From the NCBI GenBank assembly GCA_051660685.1, contig JBOFQB010000044.1, forward strand, positions 1-32,642: a stretch of 32,642 nucleotides of DNA, in the 5' to 3' direction. Below the pieces are notes generated by a model. It was not told the origin of the DNA, did not search any database, and was given only the letters and a program-made list of their open reading frames with translations. The position numbers were made by a program, and so were the translations under genes. How positions within the stretch are numbered: the first letter of the stretch is position 1; the number at the start of each line of letters is the position of its first letter. This document shows positions 8,436 through 14,668 of the stretch, piece by piece. Source of the DNA: JAVBSX01 sp051660685 (GTDB taxonomy: Bacteria > Planctomycetota > Planctomycetia > Pirellulales > Thermoguttaceae).

Positions 8436-9149
8436 ATGGACCTGTTAAAGACGATTCAGAAGAAGTTGAAGGAACAGGCGGAAGAGTCGGTTCGTTTGAG
8501 CGGTCTGCGGTTTTTCAAAGAAGATGTCAAAATTTATGGCGTTAAGGCAGCTCAGGTTCGTCAATTGGCCCGCTCTCTTTTGAAAGAAATGAAGGAGATG
8601 AAAGGTTGTTCAAAAACGGATGTTTTTTCCGTTTGCGAACAACTCTGGAAATCGGGTTATCTTGAGGAAACGGCAATTGCCTGTTACTTTGCCGAACGCT
8701 TTGCTAAAGAGTTTGTCCGGGATGATTTTGCGACACTGGAACATTGGGTCGATCACTATATCAGCAATTGGGCTGCTTGTGATTCATTTTGTACACACAG
8801 TGTTGGGACGTTTCTTGAAATGTATCCTTCCTTTGTCCGGGAAATGAAAAATTGGGCGCGATCCGAGAATTTATGGAAACGCCGGGCAGGTGCTGTCTCC
8901 CTGATTGTTCCGGCCAAAAAAGGCCTTTTTCACCAAACGGTGTACGAAATAGCCCGAATTCTGTTGACCGACTCTGAAGATATGGTCCAAAAAGGATACG
9001 GTTGGTTGCTCAAAGTGACCAGTCAGTCAGATCAGGAGACCGTCTATCAATTTGTTCTCAAGCACAAAACAAAAATGCCAAGAACGGCACTTCGTTATGC
9101 AATCGAAAAGATGCCGGACGAGTTAAAAGTCAATGCAATGAAAAAGTAA
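8436..9149 (+). CDS. AlkD-type DNA alkylation repair protein (3-methyladenine/7-methylguanine glycosylase family)
   Basis: The protein is 237 residues from the ATG at 8436, made of helical HEAT-like repeats with no membrane segment. The family removes bulky or cationic N3/N7-alkylated bases without base flipping. The residues known from Bacillus cereus AlkD (W109, D113, R148, W187) can be matched at a constant offset: W112 and D116 in NWAACDSF, R149 (or R150) in LWKRRAG, and W190 in GYGWLLK. I chose 8436 because the family usually begins close to MDLL; an in-frame ATG at 8427 and a GTG at 8403, right after the palindrome, are alternatives, none with a clear SD. It is same-strand with nifJ but separated by the palindrome. 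Confidence 0.85.
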   Translation: MDLLKTIQKKLKEQAEESVRLSGLRFFKEDVKIYGVKAAQVRQLARSLLKEMKEMKGCSKTDVFSVCEQLWKSGYLEETAIACYFAERFAKEFVRDDFATLEHWVDHYISNWAACDSFCTHSVGTFLEMYPSFVREMKNWARSENLWKRRAGAVSLIVPAKKGLFHQTVYEIARILLTDSEDMVQKGYGWLLKVTSQSDQETVYQFVLKHKTKMPRTALRYAIEKMPDELKVNAMKK

Positions 9150-9233
9150 AAGGGACGCAGTAATTGCGGCCAAGTACCTGCGTGTCAATAACCTATATCA
9201 ATTGCGGATTCTCAATTGATTAAAGTTTTGTAT

Positions 9234-9297
9234 TGATTTCGTGTTTTTGGTGTATTTCGTGGTATAAAAGAACCACTAAAAACACGAAAATCACGAA
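9234..9297. repeat. Hairpin of the 'TTTCGTG' family downstream of the alkD-like gene
   Basis: The left arm (9237-9263) contains TTTCGTG, GTGTATTTCGTGGT and the right arm (9271-9297) ACCACTAAAAACACGAAA. Together they form an imperfect hairpin of about 27 bp per arm with a short loop. The same CACGAAA/TTTCGTG word set recurs in inverted form at 10443-10513. It lies between the convergent alkD-like and pyrD genes and may serve as a two-way terminator. Confidence 0.6.
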
Positions 9298-9408
9298 AGG
9301 TACAAATGAAAAGGGACCCGTTATTTATACGCAGATACTTAGGTGTTTCCGAATGGTAGAAAAAACGGAAAAATAATGATTTTGAACCCCGTCAGGGTTC
9401 CACCCATT

Positions 9409-10323
9409 TTAAGGGAAATCAAGGTTTCCCCGCAATTCGGCAAGTGAGGTGATCCCCGCCTCTTCAAGCAAAAGAGGAAGATCGTCCAGTATCTGCGTCG
9501 TCACATTGGGATTGAAAAAGTTGGCAGTTCCAACCTGAATCGCACTTGCTCCAGCAACGACGAATTCAAGGACATCTTCCGCCGAGTTGATTCCGCCGAT
9601 TCCAATAATCGGGATCGAAACCGCCTTATAAATCTGTCGGACGGCGCGAAGTGCGATTGGTTTGATTGCCGGACCACTTAGACCGCCAAAACCGTTTCCC
9701 AAACGGGGACGACGATTCCGCCAATCAACGGCGAGACCGAGAACCGTGTTGATTGCGGCAATACAATCTGCCCCTCCTTCTTGCGCAGCTTGTGCAATTT
9801 CAGCAATGTTGGTCACATTCGGGGACAGTTTCACAATCAAGGTCAAGTCTGTTTCCACACGAAGAGCAAGGACCATTTCTCGGCACAATTTCGGGTTACT
9901 TCCGTAATCAACCCCTCCTGAAACATTAGGGCAGGAAACATTCAGCTCTATTGCGTCTATTCCCTCATATTTTGCAATCTGTTCGGCAAAAAAATGACAT
10001 TCTTCCGGTTTCTTGGCCGCAATACTCAAAACAAGCGGGACGTTCAGGTTGCGGAAATAAGGCAACTTCTGCTCTAAAAACTCAACGATTCCGTCATTGT
10101 CCAACCCAATCGAATTGAGTAAACCGGATGATGTTTCAACCGTTCTTGGCGGAATGTTCCCCGATCTTGCTGCAACAGTAACGGTCTTGGGAATAATTCC
10201 CCCCAACCGTTTCAAGTCAACCATGTTCTCCATTTCCCGGGCATAACCAAATGTCCCGGACGCGACAAGAATAGGGTTCGAGAGATGTAAGGAACCGATT
10301 TGAACGGAGAGATCAGGAGACAT
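9409..10323 (-). CDS. pyrD: Dihydroorotate dehydrogenase, class 1B catalytic subunit
   Basis: The enzyme oxidises dihydroorotate to orotate in pyrimidine synthesis, using FMN. The 304-residue protein has a TIM-barrel sequence with NPILVASGTFGYA at the N-terminus, KTVT after strand 1, the class 1 active-site Cys in NVSCPNVSGG, the phosphate/FMN motifs GGLSGPAIKP and IGIGGI, and ASAIQVGTANF near the end. The Cys and the NVSGG context fit class 1B, which normally pairs with the iron-sulfur/FAD subunit PyrK; no pyrK is in this window. I place the start at the ATG at 10323 (MSPDLSVQIG). The open frame continues upstream only because it reads through heptamer repeats as PIPYPLS units. No SD is present. 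Confidence 0.95.
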   Translation of the reverse strand: MSPDLSVQIGSLHLSNPILVASGTFGYAREMENMVDLKRLGGIIPKTVTVAARSGNIPPRTVETSSGLLNSIGLDNDGIVEFLEQKLPYFRNLNVPLVLSIAAKKPEECHFFAEQIAKYEGIDAIELNVSCPNVSGGVDYGSNPKLCREMVLALRVETDLTLIVKLSPNVTNIAEIAQAAQEGGADCIAAINTVLGLAVDWRNRRPRLGNGFGGLSGPAIKPIALRAVRQIYKAVSIPIIGIGGINSAEDVLEFVVAGASAIQVGTANFFNPNVTTQILDDLPLLLEEAGITSLAELRGNLDFP

Positions 10324-10399
10324 GGAATAGGGGATAGGGGATAGGGGATAGGGGATAGGGGATAGGGGATAGGGGATAGGGGATAGGGAATAGGGACAG
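10324..10399. repeat. GGGATAG heptamer tract abutting the pyrD start codon
   Basis: Eight perfect GGGATAG units (10331-10386) are flanked by one GGAATAG variant on each side (10324-10330 and 10387-10393). The tract begins at the base next to the pyrD ATG and occupies the whole place where an SD should be. Each unit is 7 bp, so any change in number shifts the frame of the upstream open extension and changes leader length. Confidence 0.95.
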
Positions 10400-10576
10400 T
10401 CCGCTAACAAGTTTTGCGAAAAGGAGTCATTTTCATTTTTGAACCACGAAAATCACAAAAATCACGAAAACCTCACAAAATACCCGTTTTTCGTGTCTTT
10501 CGTGCATTTCGTGGTAAAAAACGTTCGTCCAATTCAACTCAATTCAGGTCGCAAAACCAAACTTGTTAGCTGTCTG
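10397..10576. mobile_element. MITE-like element with 18-bp terminal inverted repeats
   Basis: CAGTCCGCTAACAAGTTT at 10397-10414 is matched in inverted orientation at 10559-10576 (16 of 18 positions). Inside lies an inverted repeat made of CACGAAA words (10443-10467 against 10491-10513), so the whole element can fold into a nested hairpin. There is no open reading frame in it. The left terminal sequence is found again, identical over 18 bp, at 32504-32521. This fits a small non-autonomous mobile element; no flanking target duplication was recognised. Confidence 0.6.
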
Positions 10577-10617
10577 GGAATGGGGGGTAGGGGAATCGAA
10601 AATGGGGGGTTGCGTTT

Positions 10618-11601
10618 TTATCGTTTTTGGCGTTGAGCGAGGACAGCGATGATGACGATAATGCCGGTCAACATGAGACGACCGGATTCAGGAATGGCGT
10701 TGATACTGAGAATTTTTTCGAGATACCCGATTGTCAGGACCCCGAGAAAGGTGAGTCCCAAACCGCCCCGACCGCCCGCCAAACTGGTTCCGCCAATCAC
10801 AACCATTGCAATTGCAGAGAGTTCATATCCCGTTCCCGTTTCGGGGTCTCCCTGAGTTTCTTGAGCTGCTTGACAAATTCCAGCAATTGCCGCACAAACT
10901 CCTGAAAGTGTGTACGCAAGTGTTTTGTAGAGACAAACCGGGACGCCGGACAGTCGAGCTGCTTCTTCATTTCCCCCGATTGCATACAGTGACCGGCCAA
11001 ATTGATGTCGGGACAGCAGAATCCAACAGAGGAGGAAACAGGCGAGAAAGATGAGGGAAACGACCGTGATGTTATCTCCGAGGACTTTACGGTCAATCAT
11101 CCTGAACAGGGTCGGCAATTCGACGAAACTGTATGTTCCGTCCGGTTGTTGGACCGCCGTTGAGACTTTCATTCCGCCGGAAATGTATTTCGCCAATCCC
11201 CGGGCAAAGACCATCATTGCAAGGGTTGCAATAAAGGGCTGTATTTTTAAGCGGGCAGTCAGACTCCCGGAAATTGTTCCGCAACAAATGCCAAGAATCA
11301 GGGTTGCGCTGATTGCCGCAAGAGCGGACCAACCCCAATGAATGGAGAACAGACTGAAGGAGACGGCGCAAACGGCGAGGACACTGCCGACAGAGAGGTC
11401 GATTCCGCCCGTTATAATGACCAATGTCATACCGACTGCGAGAATTCCATAGACGGATGATTGGCGTAAAGCATCTGTATGCGTCCCCCCTTTCCAAAAG
11501 GCTCCATTTCCAGAAAAAATGAAACCGAGCAGGAGGACGAGGATCAGGGCACAAAGAGCGCGCGACCCGGGCCCGCTCCATTGTTTGAGGAATTTTTTCA
11601 T
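10618..11601 (-). CDS. Sugar ABC transporter permease (RbsC/AraH family)
   Basis: The 327-residue membrane protein has about eight to ten hydrophobic segments. It carries the family hallmarks MTLVIITGGIDLSVGSV (about 58-74), IQPFIATLAMM (about 120-130), the cytoplasmic coupling motif YAIGGNEEAARLSGVPV, and VVIGGTSLAGGRGG near the C-terminus. The family transports ribose, xylose, galactose, autoinducer-2 or related compounds; the substrate cannot be read from sequence. The ATG overlaps the purC stop codon in an ATGA arrangement, so translation should be coupled to purC. No ATPase or binding-protein partner is present here, since the next gene downstream is pyrD beyond a mobile element. Confidence is high for family and low for substrate. 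Confidence 0.9.
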   Translation of the reverse strand: MKKFLKQWSGPGSRALCALILVLLLGFIFSGNGAFWKGGTHTDALRQSSVYGILAVGMTLVIITGGIDLSVGSVLAVCAVSFSLFSIHWGWSALAAISATLILGICCGTISGSLTARLKIQPFIATLAMMVFARGLAKYISGGMKVSTAVQQPDGTYSFVELPTLFRMIDRKVLGDNITVVSLIFLACFLLCWILLSRHQFGRSLYAIGGNEEAARLSGVPVCLYKTLAYTLSGVCAAIAGICQAAQETQGDPETGTGYELSAIAMVVIGGTSLAGGRGGLGLTFLGVLTIGYLEKILSINAIPESGRLMLTGIIVIIAVLAQRQKR

Positions 11602-12479
11602 TTTGCGTCAAACTTTTTTTGCGTGATAATCTCAAACGCCTCAATATACTTCAATCGCGTCTTCTCGACAATTTCCCCGGGAAGTTCAGGAGGAGGACTG
11701 TTTTTGTCCCAAGAGGTTGCGGTCAACCAGTCCCGGACAAATTGCTTGTCAAAAGAGGGTTGAGAACGACCGGGTGTATACTGATCGGCGGGCCAAAATC
11801 TCGAACTGTCCGGGGTCAACACCTCGTCAATGAGAATCAATTCCCCGTCAACCCAACCAAACTCGAATTTTGTGTCCGCAATAATGATTCCCCTCGTTTT
11901 GGCGTATTCCGAACCGCGACGGAAAATGTCAATCGACATGTCTCGCAATTTTTCCGACGTTTCACGGTCCAGAATCTCAATCATCTGCTCAAAGGAAATG
12001 TTCTCATCATGTCCCGATTCCGCTTTGGTCGAGGGGGTGAAAATCGGTAAGGGAATCGACGCACTTTCTGTCAAACCTTCTGGAAGTTTCAAACCGCAAA
12101 CAGTTCCGCTTTTTTTGTATTCGTTCCAACCACTTCCGCTCAAGTAACCGCGAACGATACATTCGATTGGGACGACTTTCCCTTTTTTGCACAGAATGGA
12201 ACGACCTGCAAACATGTCAAGGTCCGTCCCCTTTGGAAAAGGCATTTGGGTCAGGTCCGTTGTAATAAGATGATTTTTGACCCCAAGAGTCTGAAACCAG
12301 AAAACGGACATTTCGGTCAAGATACGACCTTTGTCCGGGATCGGGGTCGGCAAAATCCAGTCAAAAGCACTAATTCGGTCGCTGCTGACCAAAAGGAGTG
12401 AATCGCCAAAATCATAAACGTCCCGGACTTTTCCGCGTTTCGGCTGCATCCCGGGAATCGAGGTTTCTAAAACTATCAT
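11598..12479 (-). CDS. purC: SAICAR synthase (phosphoribosylaminoimidazole-succinocarboxamide synthase)
   Basis: The enzyme joins aspartate to CAIR with ATP, giving SAICAR in purine synthesis. The 293-residue protein shows KRGKVRDVYDFGD near the N-terminus, SSDRISAFD, IPDKGRILTEMSVFWF, PIECIVRGYLSGSGW, TPSTKAESGHDENIS, IADTKFEFG and LIDEVLTPDSSRFW. This is the long (about 300-residue) form of the family, complete. I prefer the ATG at 12479; the frame extends to a TTG at 12503 with no better support. A strong promoter lies about 75-110 bp upstream. It is the first gene of a two-gene unit with the sugar permease (ATGA overlap). Confidence 0.96.
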   Translation of the reverse strand: MIVLETSIPGMQPKRGKVRDVYDFGDSLLLVSSDRISAFDWILPTPIPDKGRILTEMSVFWFQTLGVKNHLITTDLTQMPFPKGTDLDMFAGRSILCKKGKVVPIECIVRGYLSGSGWNEYKKSGTVCGLKLPEGLTESASIPLPIFTPSTKAESGHDENISFEQMIEILDRETSEKLRDMSIDIFRRGSEYAKTRGIIIADTKFEFGWVDGELILIDEVLTPDSSRFWPADQYTPGRSQPSFDKQFVRDWLTATSWDKNSPPPELPGEIVEKTRLKYIEAFEIITQKKFDAK

Positions 12480-12561
12480 TTCTGCTGTTGCTGTTAAGGT
12501 CAAGGAACGTTAGAACAAAATAGGTTAACCGTCGTCCGTCACAACCTGCTTGTTTTGAACG

Positions 12562-12590
12562 ATTAGAAAACTGACCTTGCAGATTGTCAA
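12562..12590 (-). promoter_or_regulatory. Sigma70-like promoter of purC
   Basis: Reading the minus strand, TTGACA (12590-12585) and TCTAAT (12567-12562) are separated by exactly 17 bp, a perfect -35 and a 5-of-6 match to -10. Transcription would start near 12555, giving a leader of about 75 nt for purC and its coupled permease. I did not see a purine riboswitch or PurR-type palindrome in the leader. Confidence 0.6.
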
Positions 12591-12682
12591 CCGAGCAAAA
12601 CGGCAATTTGTTGCAGAGAACAGTATAGAAGAGGGAAGACATCAGGAAAAGGGGTAGAATCAGGTCAAACAAGGTAGACCCC

Positions 12683-12797
12683 AAACGGGTCCAAAATGGA
12701 CATTTTGTCGGAACGCAGGCATCTTGCCTGCATCAAGAAAAAAAGGCGGGCAAGATGCCCGCGATCCAATCGGAAAACAAACCCTTTCTAACCGTTT
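12683..12797. repeat. Hairpin-rich dispersed element, copy A
   Basis: The element contains two hairpins: GCAGGCA-TCT-TGCCTGC and GCGGGCA-AGA-TGCCCGC, separated by an A/G-rich run. A second copy in reverse orientation is at 17482-17596, with shared ends AAACGGGTCC and TTTCTAACCGTT. Copy A is bracketed by the 15-bp direct repeat TAGAATCAGGTCAAA (12655-12669 and 12804-12818), which copy B lacks. It is non-coding and fits a small mobile or REP-like element. Confidence 0.75.
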
Positions 12798-12860
12798 GTC
12801 GTATAGAATCAGGTCAAAAAAAACAGGCGTTGCACAAAACAAGAAGAAACCCGTTGATCG

Positions 12861-12960
12861 GCGAGACGCCGTTATCTTCCTGTATCCCTCTTCTTTCCTC
12901 CTATCTCCTACCTTCTACCTTCTACCTTCTACCTTCTCACAAAAGCGAGACGCCGTTATC
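12861..12960 (-). repeat. Two reversed copies of the GATAACGGCGTCTCGC repeat
   Basis: The 16-bp word is present on the minus strand at 12861-12876 and 12945-12960. Identical plus-strand copies lie at 23525-23540 and 23616-23631. The copy ending at 12960 and the one starting at 23525 share about 39 bp, running into a GAAGGTA heptamer tract in both places. They are part of a composite repeat with the heptamers. Confidence 0.85.
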
Positions 12961-13019
12961 GTTCATTCACCTAATCTCTGATCCCTACACCCTGTCCCCT
13001 AATCCCCAACCCCTATTCC

Positions 13020-14408
13020 CTACCTCCTCACCTTTTCTAGGTCGTCAAAGAAGTGAGGATAGGTCTTTTCGGTACAACCGGGATCGCAAATGCGGATTCC
13101 CGGTTCCTGAAGTCCGGCAATTGCAAAACTCATTGCAATTCGGTGATCGTCATACGTCGCAATCTCCGCCATTTTTCGCTCTTTCGGCGGTCGAATCGCC
13201 AATCCGTCCTCAAACTCCTCAACATCTGCCCCGATTTTGCGAAGTTCACAACAAATCGCCGCAATTCGGTCCGTCTCCTTATATCGTATGTGCTTGACAT
13301 TCGTAATTCGCGTCACACCTTGCGCAAAAAGAGCAACAACACTGAGTGTTGGAACAGTATCACTGATTCCGTTCATGTCAACCGTGATTCCAAGGAGCGG
13401 TTGTTCGAGATTGCGTACAACTGTAATCGAATTGGCGTTTTCTCGGACCAGACAGCCCATTTGTTCGAGACAGTCAAGAAAGGCGATGTCACCTTGCAAT
13501 GATTTTCGGGTCAAACCGCAAACCGTCAGTTCTCCCCCGCAAACAGCAACTGCCGCAAAAAAATAACTTGCAGCAGATGCGTCCGGTTCAATCCAGTATT
13601 CCCGTCCCAAATACCGCGAACCTTGCGGAATCGTAATGGTCCCTCCTTGTGAAAATAAAGGTCCCTGTTCCTCTATTGGATCAAAGAAAACGGGGTCTAC
13701 GCCAAATGCCCGCATAACAGAAGCGGTCATTTCGACATAAGGGATTGAGACCAAAGGACCTGTCAATTTCAATACAATGTCATTATCCCGAGCAATCAGC
13801 GGGGCACTCATCATCAGAGCACTCAGGAATTGACTGGAGACGTTCCCTGTGATTGTTGCGACGATTGGACGTCCAAGTGAACCGGGCTGATTCCAGTCGG
13901 ACTGAGCATAAGGGTTGTTGCGAATCACAACGGGGGGACAACCGTTATTGTTTTCGCAGGTAATGTTCCCCCCAAGTTGACGAAGCGCGGAAACGAGATC
14001 GCGGATTGGTCGTTCGTGCATTCGTTGTTTCCCAAAAACACGATATTGCGTGTCTTCACTGTTCTGAGGAGCAAGAGCAAGAGCAGCCGTAATGAATCGG
14101 GCTGTTGTTCCGCTGTTTCCAACCTCAATCTCGGCAGTTGTTTGCGGAATATGCCCTTCTTTTCCAACAAGGGTCATGTTCGAATCGGCGGAATCCCGAT
14201 TCCAAGTGATGTCAAAACCGAGTGTTTGCAGGGCCGAGAACATTTTTTGAGTGTCTTCGGAATCAAGCACTCCTTGAAGATGCGAGGAACCTTTTGCAAT
14301 TGCGGCAAGGAGCATTGCCCGATTGGTAATACTTTTTGACCCGGGCGGGGTGATGCTCCCCCGAATCGGCCCGCTCGGCAATACAGTAATCATGGAATCT
14401 TGTCTCAT
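13020..14408 (-). CDS. aroA: 3-phosphoshikimate 1-carboxyvinyltransferase (EPSP synthase)
   Basis: The enzyme joins phosphoenolpyruvate and shikimate-3-phosphate in the shikimate pathway to chorismate. The 462-residue protein has PPGSKSITNRAML at the N-terminus (catalytic-type Lys at about 25), EVGNSGTTARF, FGKQRMHERPIRDL, SSQFLSALMM, EPDASAASYF, DMNGISDTVPTL, RYKETDRIAA and TYDDHRIAMSFAIAG, so both barrel-like halves are complete. Start: ATG at 14408, with AGGTG about 9 bp upstream; an ATG at 14393 (MITVLPSG) is possible. The stop codon TAG lies inside the C-rich heptamer-like tract that follows, so the last residues (VRR) border repeat DNA. A TATAAT box lies at 14426-14431 on the minus strand. 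Confidence 0.96.
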   Translation of the reverse strand: MRQDSMITVLPSGPIRGSITPPGSKSITNRAMLLAAIAKGSSHLQGVLDSEDTQKMFSALQTLGFDITWNRDSADSNMTLVGKEGHIPQTTAEIEVGNSGTTARFITAALALAPQNSEDTQYRVFGKQRMHERPIRDLVSALRQLGGNITCENNNGCPPVVIRNNPYAQSDWNQPGSLGRPIVATITGNVSSQFLSALMMSAPLIARDNDIVLKLTGPLVSIPYVEMTASVMRAFGVDPVFFDPIEEQGPLFSQGGTITIPQGSRYLGREYWIEPDASAASYFFAAVAVCGGELTVCGLTRKSLQGDIAFLDCLEQMGCLVRENANSITVVRNLEQPLLGITVDMNGISDTVPTLSVVALFAQGVTRITNVKHIRYKETDRIAAICCELRKIGADVEEFEDGLAIRPPKERKMAEIATYDDHRIAMSFAIAGLQEPGIRICDPGCTEKTYPHFFDDLEKVRR

Positions 14409-14425
14409 TATCAAGCACCTAGGGC

Positions 14426-14431
14426 ATTATA
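14426..14431 (-). promoter_or_regulatory. -10 box candidate for aroA
   Basis: On the minus strand a consensus TATAAT lies 17-23 bp upstream of the aroA ATG. No good -35 is found at 16-18 bp. The surrounding 13 bp, ATTATAATACCAA on the plus strand, is identical to the sequence around the acnA -10 box at 20715-20727, read in the other orientation relative to its gene. Confidence 0.3.
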
Positions 14432-14668
14432 ATACCAAAAACTGGGATGAAGAGGCAAATGTCGTTTAGCAGCAGAACAACACTCTGCGCATATTTGGGA
14501 GAGAAGTTAGGAAATAGGGGATAGGGGTTTGGGAATAGGGAAAAGAATTGAGAATAGAAAAGGGCAAAAACGTATAACCTGACGCATGATTCATTTTGCG
14601 GCAAAGCGAGGAGTGCTCCTCATCCCTATCCCCCAACCCCCATTCCCTAACTTCTACCTTCTTTTCAT

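Larger units (their letters stand above)
12480..13019. other. Repeat-rich spacer between purC and aroA
   Basis: This 540-bp spacer carries no gene. In order it holds the purC promoter (12562-12590), a directly repeated TAGAATCAGGTCAAA (12655 and 12804) flanking a hairpin element (12683-12797), two reversed copies of GATAACGGCGTCTCGC (12861-12876 and 12945-12960), a TTCTACC heptamer tract (about 12906-12937), and a C-rich degenerate heptamer tract (about 12966-13024) that runs into the aroA stop codon. Confidence 0.85.

Noticed and set aside
9150..9233. Partial similarity between AAAAGGGAC-starting stretches at about 9148 and 9310
   Set aside because: The match is short and interrupted, too weak to call a repeat.
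10324..10410. N-terminal extension of PyrD made of PIPYPLS repeats
   Set aside because: It is the translation of the heptamer array from a TTG codon; the family-like N-terminus starts at 10323.
12480..12555. Purine riboswitch in the purC leader
   Set aside because: No conserved three-way junction or loop motifs are visible in the short leader.
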